Positions 47,301 through 59,475 are shown, numbered from the stretch's first letter. The stretch is DNA of 64,000 nt from Dryococelus australis (GCA_029891345.1 CM057009.1:288868966-288932965); one strand, 5' to 3'. Notes: generated by a model not told the origin, from the letters alone. Program-made: numbers and translations.

Positions 47301-47837
47301 CTTAAGTAAATTGACCTAATAACTCTCTAACATATATACATCACTTTATATATGTAATCACTTGTAAGTTAATAGTTGCTAATATGTTTCGTTGAGAGAG
47401 AACAAAGATAATTATATTTATTAACGAATAAATGTATTTAAAGCGGAAAATTGTTCAGTAAACATTTTATCTCATATTCGTTTTCAATATATAAATTTTT
47501 CTTTCCATGATAATATGAGTTATTTTATTCAAAGAACCCCATTTCATTAATTCTTATTTTGGGAGTACTTTTGATAGGTGAGTATTTCGACATACTTTTT
47601 TTAATTATATTTTTAATAATAATTAAAATATTGTATTGATTTTATATACTTTTATTCGCTGTAGTATGTTTGGTTTATTCGAATTAATGTCTCATTGAAT
47701 TAATTAATTTTTTGTGTGAGATGTAAATATCATATTCAAATCAAACTTTGAATAAAATATTTCAAGTAGGGTGGTGAAACCTCGTGTGCAAATTGAAGTG
47801 TTCTACAGCTAATAGGAGTCTCTGTGGCTTTAAGAAT
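47301..47837. other. No gene recognised
   Basis: AT-rich, nothing supported. Confidence 0.35.
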
Positions 47838-48096
47838 GGGGCCGCAGTGGCTGAGCGGTTAGCCTGGTCACCGCCCACCAAGGCGAAAATAGTTCAATCC
47901 CCGGCTGGACAACTCCCGGATTTTCGCAAGTGTGAATCGTGCTGGACGATGCTGCTGGCCAACGCGTTTTCTCTAGGATGTCCCGTTTCTCCCGCCCTCT
48001 CATTCCTTCGCAAGCTCCATACTCACCTTACTTCACCCTCATTGACTCTCAAGACCGCGATGTTAAGAGCCGCACAAATTTCTTCACTCACTCACT
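47838..48096 (+). mobile_element. tRNA-derived SINE (family 1), full-length copy
   Basis: Head GCAGTGGCTGAGCGGTTAG is a tRNA-Ser/Leu-like A box; AGTTCAATCCCCGGC is the B box. A body with TCTCCCGCCCTCTCATTCC follows and the tail is GATGTTAAGAGCCGCACA then CTTCACTCACTCAC. This is the copy I used to define the family. Confidence 0.88.
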
Positions 48097-48101
48097 TTAA
48101 G

Positions 48102-48195
48102 GATTTTTGACGGCGGCACATGGTTCGTCGAGCGCCTGCAAGAAGAAGCGTACCCGTGCCATTTGCTGATGGTTCTACGAGACTTACACGGATGA
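48102..48195 (+). other. Exon-like GC-rich fragment
   Basis: After TTTAAG, an open frame of 30 codons contains FDGGTWFVERLQEEAYPC and ends LRDLHG at a TGA. Codons are GC-rich compared with the surroundings. It directly follows the SINE tail. It could be a decayed exon; no donor is visible. I do not recognise the protein. The following sequence to 48480 is GC-rich with a C15 run at 48283-48297 and TGACGTCA at 48362. Confidence 0.25.
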
Positions 48196-48507
48196 CCACT
48201 ACCTGTCTGTTTGGCTCCGCTGTGTTGACGGCGGGCTGTCTGTAGTCACACTGCGCGCCGTGAAGCTGGGCACGTCGGATTACCCCCCCCCCCCCCCAAC
48301 CCTCCTTCAATCAGCAAGCCACCCACGACCGGGTCAAACCCAGACTTCTTGGCAGCGCTTGTGACGTCACCTCGGAGTGCGCTCTTCTCAACGTGAACGG
48401 CGGCAAAACCTAGAATGGGGCGTGGAAGACATATGAGCTTTGATTTTTCGGGGACTGTAGGATGGACCAAGAGTGACAGCCTGAGATCGAAACCCTGTTC
48501 CTTATAG

Positions 48508-50090
48508 CCACCAATTTGGAAATAAGTGTGGCCTAATTTAAAAAAAAAATTATTTTATTATTATGGTCTGCCACCGTACACATCATCGCCAAATTTTATA
48601 AGACTGCGTTGATTTTTTCCCCGAGATAATAAATAAATTTATTATTATCTATTTGTAGGCCTATGATACAAAATGGCTGATAAATGAGGCTCTGCATAGA
48701 AAATGTTATGGTTTTTATTGGTACTGACCGCATACAAACTTAAGTTGGAATTCGTTTGGTTAGTAAAATATACTGACCTTAAATATTTATATAGCTATCA
48801 TTTAAAAAAGAGTGATGACCCACATAAAACAAACAAGTTTACACTATCTGCTGCAGAACTATCAGTTTCCCAAATTTGGAAGGAATCTATCCATTTTTTC
48901 CGAGATATGACAAAAATCTATATTTACTTGCATGGCATTATCCTTAAAAATGGTGGGCAAAAGATGTTCTATGAACATACAGTCGATAGATGTTAGATCT
49001 ATGGCCAGCATTAAAAGTTTAATTGAAATTAATAACATGGTTTTGACGATATAGCATTTGAAGCTAAAATGTCTCTATGGCCGCTGTTTTGAAAATGAAA
49101 GTCTGGCATGATTAAAAAAACACGTGACGTAATCTGCCTTAGTACTACATATTTGTGAAATTTGATCGAAATCAGTCAATTCTTTACCGAGTTACAAAAA
49201 TTTTATTTTATTCGAATAGTGCTATGTTACAAAATTGTGGACAAAAAATGCTCTATGTAGAAATGGTTGATAGCTCTAATGTCGACTGACAGCATACAAA
49301 GATACATTGGAATTGGTTACAGAGTTTTGACGATACATAATCAGGTGCTAAAATAGCTATATGGCCACCATTTTGAAAATAGGTGTCTGACATGCTTGAA
49401 ACGTATCACATAACATCATCTGCTACAGCACTAAATGTTTGTCAATTTTGGTAGTTATCGGTTATTTATTTACCGAGTTAAGACATAGTGGATTTATTAA
49501 TTCGTATGGCGCTATCTTATAAAATGTCAGACAAAAGTGGTTATTTTTTATATATGATATTAGTATCTAATAGGTACTTGCAGAATACAAAATTCGGTCA
49601 ATGTTGGTTAAATGATACGGCAGATACACCAAATAAACTTAAAACATTTGTATGAACACCATTTTGAAAATAAGTAACATCAATTTTAATCACTTATATT
49701 TATATGGTGAACCATATTATTTCTTACAAGGCTAAAGTGGGTGAGAATTGGTTTAATAGTTTCCAAGATATAATGTAAAAATCTATAAATTTTCAATTGG
49801 TGCTATCTCAGAAAATGCCAGACTAACTACAATATCCATCTCAAAATTAAATTATTAAACATTGTTCTGCCAACATACAAAATTTGGCTTAAATCGGTTG
49901 TATTGTTCACGAGATATGATATATCACCCCAAACTATACATTGTCGCCATTTTGAAAGTAAGTGCCCGGTTTGTTCGAAATATTTCAAAGTCAGGTTTCC
50001 TTACTACGTATTAGGCTATATGTGTACCAAGTTTGTTGAAATTCGGATGAAGCGTTCAAAAATTTAAAGGGAGGACACGCATGCACAGAC
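48508..50090 (+). repeat. Tandem array of about 288-bp units, 5 to 6 copies
   Basis: The GCCACCATTTTGAAAATAAGTG segment recurs, with substitutions, at about 48508, 48796, 49080, 49368, 49656 and 49945, 284-289 bp apart. Each unit also carries a CATACAAA..TTGG..ATCGGTT..GAGATAT part and a AAAATG-GCAAA..GTTCTAT part. Copies differ substantially, so the array is old. The last unit continues into GGAGGACACGCATGCACAGA. The ORF 48703-48996 lies inside it and follows the repeat. Confidence 0.85.
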
Positions 50091-50371
50091 ACTCACCTCG
50101 CCACAGACAAGAAAGTGAACTCATAGCCCTTTCTTCCCTTCAGTAACTAGGATAGAAATAGGGAGAAAATATGTGTGTTGGTAATACCTAGTGAGAAATA
50201 GTTCTTATGGGAAATGATACTGAATTAAGAGCGATCGAAGGCGATACGTTGAGTTTTGTTTGCATGAGGCAGAGATTAACCACGTCGTGAATCAGTAAAT
50301 TAGTCATTGGGAATTGTTTAGGAAGTTTATCGGGGATTGCGGCGAACGGTACTAATGTGTGTATTTGTTGA

Positions 50372-50592
50372 CCGGCTCTTAAAAGCGAAGTCTTGAGTGG
50401 TCATTAGAGTGAAGTGAGGTGAGTATGGAGCAGTACCGGAATGCAAGGGCTCGGAAACGGAAGAGCCCCTAGTAAACCCGCCAACCAGCGACAACCCACA
50501 TGCAAGAATCAGGGTGCGATTTCGCAGTGAATCGAACCAGATTCGCAGAGGTGGAAGACGGGTAATCTAACCACTGTACCACCGCGGCCCCA
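50372..50592 (-). mobile_element. tRNA-derived SINE (family 1), reverse copy
   Basis: Minus-strand head GGGGCCGCGGTGGTACAGTG, B-box-like TTCGATTCACTG, and a tail matching AAGACTTCGCTTTTAAGAGCC. Confidence 0.8.
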
Positions 50593-51395
50593 GAAGTCAT
50601 TGAGGAATCCAATGGTTGCTGTGGCACAGTCTCGCCTGGACTTAAACGCTGCTCTGTATTTGTATGTGAAGTGCTATGGCGTACATTATTTCATGATCGA
50701 TAAGAGTGTTGTTTTCCTCCTCGACGGTATCTCCACCTTGTCGAAGCCCTGTTGGGCGTGTGAGGATGTTTGTGTGTCTCTGTAATCCTGAGAGTCGAGG
50801 TTCTTGCAACCTGCGATATCCTAGAAGAATGTTCTCAGGGGAGCGGCCAGACTAAGTGAGATACTAAATCCAGTATCTAGTATTCCTGGGTTATAATCCC
50901 AGAGACATGTTCATATTTTTCCAAATTGAACGCTTATTTTCACCCATTAAGTCTCAGTGTACGCGATTGTGTATACTGCGCATAGAACACGAGGTTATAA
51001 TTTTTTCATCAGGTATTCAATTACAAGTCCCCATTGATATTATATGCGGGTTACAGATTTGTATAAGTATGTGTTCTACGTTATGATTGTTTCTTAATTT
51101 TAAGGTGAACAAATGTCTAGGTGACAGGCGAGCAGTCTAACAACTACATCACCGCATCACCGCCCCCCTCCTCGCCAGCCCCCAACGAAATACAGAACCA
51201 ATTGTACATTTACTTACCCATTGCTGCTCTTCATATAGTCATCAGATTTTGGACATTTATTCCCATATGCCGAATATGCAAATCAGTCACTAGTATACAA
51301 GAAAGCACCACACGATCTAAATAATAAGAGCGATGGAATTTATTTACGGAATTATTGGTATCGTACATAACATTTGTATTTGTAAACACGTGTGA

Positions 51396-51426
<31 letters not shown>

Positions 51427-51445
51427 CACACACTCACACTCACTC

Positions 51446-51478
<33 letters not shown>

Positions 51479-52078
51479 TAGAGAGAGAGAGAGGGAGATA
51501 GAGAAGGAGGAAAGAAGAAAAATATGGAATAGTGCTGTGGTATGGAATACCACAATATCCCATGAAGTATGTGCTGCACTCTCTCGGTAGCGTTGTGAAA
51601 TATGACGTCCGTACCAGCGTTTCTAATGGGAGGAAGCACAACCATTCTCCGAGTTCCCTTTTTGCTGTGCTGTGCTATTCGGGTTTTTCAAGCATTTGAA
51701 ACTTTTACATGTATGTACTTATATAATTACAACAGTATTGTAAGTTATTTGGTTATGCGTAATATTGGGACTTAAAGTACATGTTTAAGTCGTTCTAAAG
51801 GTGTAATGGTTGTTGTGTTCAAGCGCAGTTGTGCCACGTTTGTAACAGCAAGTATTTCAAAATGGCTAGGTGACTAATATGGAATACTAGGAGGGTTCGA
51901 AAATGGGATAATGTTGTCGCCAAGACTCGGTCGGGCTCTATGCGCGGGGGTGAGGAAGGCCCATGTCAAGGGGGGTTAGGGGTTTAGGAAGAAAGTGGCC
52001 ACGCCTCCGCGCCGTGCTACATGCCGTACAAAACACATTGTCCCTTGTTCCTCTCAGTAGTGACGGACTGTGAACAAT
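50593..52078. other. No gene recognised apart from a microsatellite
   Basis: No supported gene. The frames at 50600-50785 and 51121-51324 lack motifs. 51900-52078 is GC-richer and is probably the non-coding 5' part of the IS630-like element. Confidence 0.35.
51388..51506. repeat. Compound GT/TA/CA/TA/GA microsatellite with palindrome
   Basis: GTGTGAGTGTGTGTG, then (TA)n, then CACACACTCACAC is self-complementary and can fold into a hairpin. (TA)n and a GA-rich run follow. Confidence 0.9.
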
Positions 52079-53523
52079 GGCGAGTAGCACGCGGCCCAAG
52101 ACATATAAACAAGTTATACACAGCAAGGAACGAGAAGTCATCATGAGTGTTTTAGAAGCTTGTGATTAAGAGGCAAGGAATAAATATTTATTGGTTCCTA
52201 CCAGCAAAGCTACAGAGAGAGCTGCAAAGTACACGGGAGTAAGTACGGTGTCTATCGAGAGAATTCGCAAACAAAGCAGAGAGAGAGAGAGACCTGACGA
52301 GCCTCGAACAATGCCAGGAAAGCGAAGGCAGGAACACAATGTTTACACTGTTCACCGTATCTTCTATTAAGGGTTCCGACTACCTGCAATTATTTTGTGC
52401 AATCAAGTCTTCAAAACTGGTGGACTCTATAAGGCGAACTCTTGCTCACTCCTCAATAGCTTCGTCACCTGTACCCACAAGGCGCTCAACTAGCATGCTG
52501 TCTCTCTGCCGGCGACTTGCCTACATATGACTTTCAGCAGTGAACCTATTTATATTTTAAAGGCACACTAATAAGAAAGAAGTACGATACGTTTCTCAAG
52601 ACAACTCTAAAGTTTTCGTATAAAAAATCTGTGGCTGAAACTGTTTCTGAAAGCACCCGTTTCAGCCATTCTTACATCAAAAAATAATTCTTGGAGTTTG
52701 AATGAAAACATGGTGTTTGGATGGCATTACAAAATATCCAACTGTTTTGGAATCATGTATTTTGTACCAAACCTTTCTAATACACTTTATGCGCCACCCA
52801 GTCGGAGCCCTTATTACATCTGCAATGTGATGAATTTGTGTTAATTTTTAGTCACTTTATTTCCTTGACTGAACTGGTATGCTTTAAAAATATTGCCCAA
52901 TAGTAAATAGTGATCCGTGACTTTTCAGTAATATGCAAGTATTGTTTTCAGTCAAACAAGCCATTCAACAGAGTTGATTTAAAAATTATAAATTTGGCGC
53001 AATAGCCTGGCTACAAGGAAAAGGGGTATCTTGCGACGAAAGAATGAGAAAAGCTACTCTCATTGAATTACTTGAAAAACATAGACCAAGAGAGAAAATA
53101 TTCGCTGTTGACAGGGTATTCCAGCAACATGGCCATACTGTACCTAGATTTCCCACTTATAAGTGCAATTTCAATACCATAGATCTAGCCTGAGCTAAGA
53201 TTAAACGTCATATCAGAGCTCACAACACGATTGGAGGTTTATCACTTCAAGTCTTACAGATGCTAACAATAGAAGCCTTAAAAGTCGTAACAAAGGAAGA
53301 CTGGGTGGGATATTGCAATCACGTTGAAGGAATTGAAGAAGAGTACTGGAAGAACGACTGCCTCATCGAGTTAGCAGTAGGAGAATTCTTAATCAAACTG
53401 GATAGTGACAGTGACGACACAGATGATGAAAGTGGAAAAAGTTCACACCATGACAGCTGCAGTGAGCAAGAAAATTTTACTGAATGTGATAGTGTCATCT
53501 CTTGCTTAGCTCAGTCATTGTAA
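52079..53523 (+). pseudogene. IS630-like (DDE_3) transposase remnant
   Basis: Starts with ATG at 52079; the first 30 codons include KTYKQVIHSKEREVIMSV and then a TGA stop (52164-52169 region). EARNKYLLVP, ATERAAKYTGVSTVSIERIR is the helix-turn-helix part. The middle is AT-rich and degraded. Near 53000-53190 come MRKATLIELLEKH and CNFNTIDLA*AKIKRHIRAHN, the position of the catalytic PxLNPIExxW segment. The end (53260-53523) keeps an intact frame with WVGYCNHVEGIEEEYW and an acidic Ser/Asp-rich C-terminus, as in insect DDE_3 family proteins. Several stops and frame changes make it dead. Confidence 0.75.
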
Positions 53524-54379
53524 ATATTGAAAGTAGATTCTATCTTATTGATACATGTACTCTACAGTGACATTAATTTGTTTTGATTAATCACTTTTTA
53601 ATTAGTGAGCTAGACATAGTTTTACTTTTCTCTAAGCTTCCTCAACAATAGTTAATAAACATTGTTAACATTGCTATGTTTAGACATATCTGTTGTATGT
53701 GCTATCAGTTTGTAAAATTGCTATCCACTTTTATTTGTACAAACACTATTGCATACATTATTTTTCTTTTATTTCTACTTATACAATTACATACATTATC
53801 TTTCCTTTATTTTTACTTATATTATTACATAAATCCTTTTTTGCCGAAGCAACTGTAATCGTGAATGTTACATGGTGTCATTAGACCAATTAATAGTTTG
53901 AATTCTAAATACTTGCAAATAAGTAAATTTCAGCTGAACATTTCATTACATTTTCCTTATTTTGACTTTTTGTTCCCCACACCATGATTTTGGTATGAAT
54001 ATTTGTACCTTAGTATTTTTCCGTTATGCTTATTTGTCACGTCATAATCTTGGGTCGTTTATTGTTAAGTATTATTATTATCATATCCTAGAAATATACT
54101 ATCAAACTGTGCTCAATTGTTAATTACTTTGGTGGTTGTTAACTGATTATGTCACGGCAATTTTTAAATTTCGAGTTTTTGAGCCTAATGATTTCTTTAT
54201 TTTAATTTATCGTCCTTTATCTATTCAATGTATGGTGAGTAATTTTCAACATTTCGAGTATAACACTTATAAATTGGTGTTGTTATCTATTCATGTCATT
54301 AAGTTATATTCATTGGTTTGAATTATGGTAGCTGCTTCTTGAAAAAAGTATTAGTTCACACATGTTATCACAGCATGTC
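53524..54379. other. No gene recognised
   Basis: AT-rich. A TACATTAT-TTTC-TTTAT-TTTACTTATA motif repeats three times at 53750-53825 (period about 35 bp). Confidence 0.4.
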
Positions 54380-54625
54380 GAGGGCCGTGGTTGAGGCAGT
54401 GCCAGATGGTGACAGGCGTTCGCCTGCCACCATTGTGATCCGAGTTCGGTTCCTAGCTATGTAAACAGGGAATTTTGCATGTGGCAATCGTAGTTGGTGA
54501 GTTATCTCGGGGGGTCTCGTGTTTCCCTCAACATTGCGTTCAGGTGCTGCTCCATGTCCGTCTCATTTCATCCACACCGCATTGACTCTGAAGACCTCTT
54601 ATGCTAAGACTTGTCCAAACGTATC
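54380..54625 (+). mobile_element. tRNA-derived SINE (family 1), diverged copy
   Basis: Head GAGGGCCGTGGTTGAGGC, B-box-like GAGTTCGGTTCC, body and tail ATTGACTCTGAAGACCTCTT then ATGCTAAGACTTGTCCAAA. More diverged than the other copies. Confidence 0.7.
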
Positions 54626-55285
54626 GATCTATCAATTAATCATTGTGTGTCATATATAATACTTTATAGTCAGTTCGCATTACCAATTAGCTTGTACAGA
54701 TATTTAAGATAGATTTATAACTGTTTTTTGTATTTGTGTATTGAAATGTATGCATATTTGCTGTCCTTCAGTGGTAGAAAAGGCAAACATTTACTTAACT
54801 GAGCCAGCAAAAAATAAAGATAAAATAAACAAATTATATACAGTAAGATTGCTTGGAACTTTAACTGAGTTAGGTTTTAGAAACTTAAGCATTTTAATTG
54901 TATGTAGACTATTTTTAATTCCGCTTTTCGGGAATATTCTACTAATTCTGGAGAACAAAAAGTTAACCAACTTCGTAACATGTCTATCGATTGTATCATC
55001 AACCCCTCCAAACCATATTTTCGCATAATTGTCTCGCTTACTGGTTTTTAATCCTAATGCGTAGTTTAAATGAAATCATGCAATTACCTTGGAACCACTT
55101 TATTTATGTTAAATTGCTTTTTGTTTGTAGCACTTGATCCTAAATAAAATATTTTGTCCAACTAAGGAAAAATATTACTTATTTATTTCTAGTACTGACT
55201 ATGACATTAATGTTATCCCCACTCACATTTGTAATAATTTTGTATACATGCCAACACAATTTTTAAAGACGTGTAGCAGAAAAAA
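54626..55285. other. No gene recognised
   Basis: AT-rich. The frame 54741-55028 (95 codons) has no motif I recognise. Confidence 0.3.
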
Positions 55286-55375
55286 TTAATACATCCACGC
55301 TTTGCGCCGGACTTGAACCCAGAACACCTAGTACCGTACGCTGGCGCGCAACAAACTATGCTACAAAAAATGTCA
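55286..55375 (-). mobile_element. tRNA-like SINE head (third type)
   Basis: On the minus strand TAGCATAGTTTGTTGCGCGC resembles an A box region and GGGTTCAAGTCCGGCGC a B box, with a tRNA-like interval. No clear SINE body or tail is attached. Confidence 0.5.
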
Positions 55376-55566
55376 ACGATAGACGCGTTGATGTACCTTT
55401 CAAACTCTTATGTTTGAAGTGGTCAGTGGAATGTTTGCAGGATGCGTAGTACGTCGTTCAACAGTACACTTTGCGGTCGAAGGGAGGGACGCGACAGGCC
55501 AAACCTATGACAGGTCGAGGGGAGCGGGAGATGGACTATGACTAGGGAGTCCAACCCTCACAACGT

Positions 55567-57520
55567 TTGACGCCAACAGTACTATTCCATATTTGTGACC
55601 TGATGTTCAATTTTTGTCCAGATATGGCACGTGGAAACCGAAACAAAGAGAAGAGAAAAAGAAGGCAGTGGGATGCAGCATACATGGAAATGGCAATATC
55701 CCAGGCGAGAGAAAATAATATGGGTTACATAAAGGCTGCAAAGGTTTTCAGTGTTCCGCGAACTACATTGTTTAGGCTTGCCCGGACAGCTGTCTCTCCT
55801 GTGAGGTGGCGTGTCAAACAAAGCTCGGTAGGAAAACAGTCCTACCCGCGGAATGTGAATAGCAGCTCGTAGAATATATGTTGTTGATGGGGAATTTCTT
55901 TGGCCTAACTAGGGAACACGTTCGAAATATGGCTTGACAAATTGCTAAAACTAACAACATTAGTAATACTTTTGCATCAGGAAGAGCAGGCAAGGGATGG
56001 TTAAAGCTGTTCTTAAAGCGACACAAGGACATTTGATCATTACGTTAACCAACAGCAATTTCGTTTCACAGAACTGTAGGATTTAACAGAGAAAATGTAC
56101 AGCAGTTTTTGTCACCCTTTTGGAGTCAGAATTGAATAAGCAAAAATACCCCGCTGACAGGGTCTACAATGTAGAAGAAACAGGTCTGATTATTGTCCAA
56201 AGTAAAATCCCACAGATTCTTGCACTGAAAGGAAAACAGCAAGTAGCATCCATCAGTTCTGCTGAGCGTGGCTCTCTTGTAACTATGGTAAAATGAATGA
56301 GTGCAGGCGGAGACAATGTACTGCCAATGTTGGTATTTCCTAGAAAGAATATGAGTCCACACCGGGGGGACTCATTTCTTGGAGAAAGTCAAGCCTACTG
56401 CCGAATCACCTGCTTTGCTTATCCTTGATGGTCACTACAACCATTCCAGAAACATAGATATCCTCAGCAAGGCAAGAAAAAAAATGTTTGCATTATCTGT
56501 CTTCCACCTCACTCGTCCCACAAGTTGCAGTATTTGGACAAGACGTCCATGAGCCCTCTTAAACAATATTACAGGGAAGAAGTTTGGCTGTGGGTGCGAT
56601 CAAACACCCGCCCTGTAACCAATTTCGACGTCGCAGAGTTATTTGGCAAAGCGTACCTCAAAGTACAAACAGGTAAAATCGCATTAAATGGTTTCAGATG
56701 CACTGGTATTTATCCAGTAAATCCCCACATATTTCCTGACAATGAATCCCTAGCATCAGGTGATCCAGACACCTCTTCTATAGCATTTACTAGAGCTACT
56801 TCTGATCTTGACGTTGTCCATTCGTCCAGGGCTAGGTGTAGGTCTAAACCAACCGGTCCTTATATCTGTTCTGCTGGTTTGCCAGCAAATAGACTCACTG
56901 ATCCAGTAAACTCTTCAACTGCTTCACCTATGGCTGCTGGTCCACCAAACTCTTCAGCTGATTCACCTATGGCTGCTGGTACATCTAGCTATTTAGCTTG
57001 TTTGCGAATAGCCTATGTAGCTCCATGGGATATTTCTCCAATTCCTAAACTCAAAAAAAAAAAAAAAAAAAAAAAAACGGCAGTCGAGAAAGAAAAGCTG
57101 GCACAGCAGCTGTCTTGACGCCTCCACCGTACAAGATTCAGCTAGAAGAATCCTTAAAAAAAATTCTGGGAAGATCTTAAGAGGAAAGTGCAGACCTAGA
57201 ACTACACTTAGGCCTACACCTAGTAGGAAACATAAAATGACAAAAAGAGCCACTAGAAAGTCTATGCACACCATTTCTCTTTGTGAAGATAACACGTCAT
57301 CAGAAAAAAAACAGGTGCAGATATGAACATTAGGGATGTTTCGTCCAACCTCAGTATTCCTGATGTGTCAGTGCCAGAAAATGGAGATGCAGAATGCCTT
57401 TTCTGCAGTGGATCATGTGTCTGCTTTGTGAAATGTGGTCACATATGGAATGTTCTGGTCACGAAGGTGGACATTCTGTTCGTGATTACTGCAAGTAATG
57501 TTGATCACAGCAAAATTTAA
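55567..57520 (+). pseudogene. pogo/Tigger-like transposase remnant
   Basis: From the ATG at 55624, MARGNRNKEKRKRRQWD and GYIKAAKVFSVPRTTLFRL form the psq-type helix-turn-helix. A frameshift follows near 55860. The DDE domain is recognisable: YNVEETGLIIVQSK at 56165, [34 protein letters not shown] near 56425, [16 protein letters not shown], and a 197-codon frame (56525-57118) with [13 protein letters not shown] and [13 protein letters not shown]. The first catalytic Asp (NVDET in active relatives) is Glu here. A long A run (57053-57076) gives poly-Lys. A Cys/His-rich C-terminal finger region (57385-57500) is frame-shifted. Related to CENP-B/jerky-type proteins but clearly dead. Confidence 0.88.
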
Positions 57521-57834
57521 ATTTTCACTACAAACTACATAAACTACATACATTACTTGTAGGTCTACAAATTTGTCTGATATTTGTCATATTGCAGAAC
57601 TTTTATAACTCTGTAGGATTATTCGCAAGACATGGATATTTTTCTTGTATATAAATTTTATTTATTCGTTTCGTCGTATTCCATATTAGTAACCTTTTTA
57701 TCGGCAAAAAATTTGTCATTTTTATATTTTTTTCATAAATTTATGATATGATATGTTGCTACAGTTTCGCAGATGTGTGCGTAAATGTTTCTGGTTCATG
57801 CTGTATTTTTCAATGGTATTCCATATTTGTATCC

Positions 57835-57837
<3 letters not shown>
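57521..57837. other. No gene recognised
   Basis: AT-rich 3' flank of the pogo-like element. Confidence 0.3.
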
Positions 57838-57901
<64 letters not shown>

Positions 57902-57945
57902 ATGTATGTGTATATATATATATATATATATACATAAAATATTTA
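57838..57945. repeat. (TA)n microsatellite with palindromic end
   Basis: About 28 TA units, then ATTTTATGTATGTG, (TA)n, and TACATAAAAT, which can fold back on itself. Long open frames here are only YIYIYI. Confidence 0.92.
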
Positions 57946-58803
57946 AAATGGAAGAAAACATCCAGACATTTATGTATGCCTTCACTTGAAGGATTTAAGT
58001 AATTCATATTTATATCAACATGCTAAGTTCGAAATAAGATGTCGGCTGAAGTGAATTTGTGAATGTATTTTTCTTGTTTCTGTAGACAGGCAAAATATCT
58101 AAAATAATTACGGTAAATGTGCTTTGCCCCACATATATGTTATGTTGTAAAATTGTATTTAAATGTTAAATGATATTGTCATTAACAGATTTTGATGGCC
58201 AACCACACAACAGCATGAAAGATTGAACGTAGCTGTGTTGTAGTAAGAGCTTTAAGCAGCTAATATCGATAGCAGTAAAACCTCTAACGTAATGATGGTC
58301 GATCGCGAACATGGCAGATTGAATATGATTGTGACTAATATGGAGCCCAGACTTAAACCTTAGGTGCCTTAGTTTCCGAAGTAACCACGAGGTGTTTATG
58401 ATAACACTGCAAGAAGAAAATAGAGAAAAATTGAGTGAATAAAGTAATTAATAAAATGCTTAGTTTCTATAAATGTTCTGAGTAGTTTGCACATAGAGAT
58501 ATTTTGATAATTTCACCAAGTATTTCATAGAAGAAGATGTTTGCCATTAAATACTAAGTCATATGCTATGCTGTCTTGGAGGTACTCGTGAGTAGTAGGG
58601 TTATTCGAAGTTGAGGGCATTAGCGTCTGGCGTCGGAGCCGCAGCCAGGGGTTCCACCATGTTGTGACGTCACCCGTCCGCCATCTTTTTCCCTTTCCCT
58701 AAAAATTTTCCTTTTTCCTTAAAAAATTTCCTGTTTTCCTCAAATATTTCCGTTTCTCCATTAAAAATTCCAAAAACGAGCAATAAATGCAGAAATCAAT
58801 AAG
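57946..58803. other. No gene recognised
   Basis: AT-rich. 58630-58760 has TGACGTCA (58665) and a TTTCCTT-rich stretch that leads into the repeat array. Confidence 0.35.
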
Positions 58804-59475
58804 CATATTACATTACTGACTACAGCCACCATATTGAGTGCAGATGACCTTGACCTTGACTAAATAACCTTGAATGTCCTTGAAAACCGGAACTCGAGAT
58901 AAAACATAAAAGTCAACAAGCATATTACATTACAGATTACTACCACAATTTTGGATGCCTTGACATTGGCCCCATAACTTTGAATGACCTTGAAGACAAA
59001 AACTCGAGAAAAATACATAATAGTCAACAAGCATATTATGTTACAAACTACGACCACCATATTGGATGCAAGTGACCTTAAACTTGACCCCATGATCTCG
59101 AATGACCTTAAAAATGAAAACTAGAAAATAAATCTTTAAAACTCAGTAAGCATATTGTGTTACAGACTACTACCACCATATTGAGTGCAGATGACCTTGG
59201 TATTGATCCCATGACCTTGAATTGCCTTTAAAACCAAAACTAGAGAAAGAATCATAAAAATCAACACGCATATAACGTTACAGACTACTACCATATTGGG
59301 TGCAGGTGACATTGACCTGTCACCTCGAATGACCTTGAAAACAAAAACACTAGAAAAATGCATAAAAGTCAACATGCATATAACATCACTGACTACCACT
59401 GCCATATTGGATCCTGGTGACCTTGATCTTGACCCCAATGTCCTTAAGTGACCTAGAAAACAAAAACTCGAAAAA
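58804..59475 (+). repeat. ~115-bp tandem repeat, six copies, with TGACCTTGA motifs
   Basis: The CATATTA/CATATAAC-TTAC start recurs at 58804, 58921, 59032, 59151, 59269 and 59377 (108-119 bp apart). Each unit has CCATATTG-RTGC, then TGACCTTGA-type motifs, CCTTGAAAAC and AAAACTAGAAAA. TGACCTTGA is the reverse complement of TCAAGGTCA, the extended half-site bound by FTZ-F1/NR5A and ERR-type nuclear receptors. Perfect copies include 58845-58853, 58851-58859 and 58985-58993, plus ones near 59210, 59330 and 59415. Confidence 0.9.

Noticed and set aside
48102-48195. TIR-domain box in LRDLHG
   Set aside because: Spacing only loosely resembles the TIR domain; 30 residues are too few to support it.
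57748-58002. ORFs of 78-87 codons on both strands
   Set aside because: They read through a (TA)n tract and encode only alternating Tyr-Ile; no start context or family.
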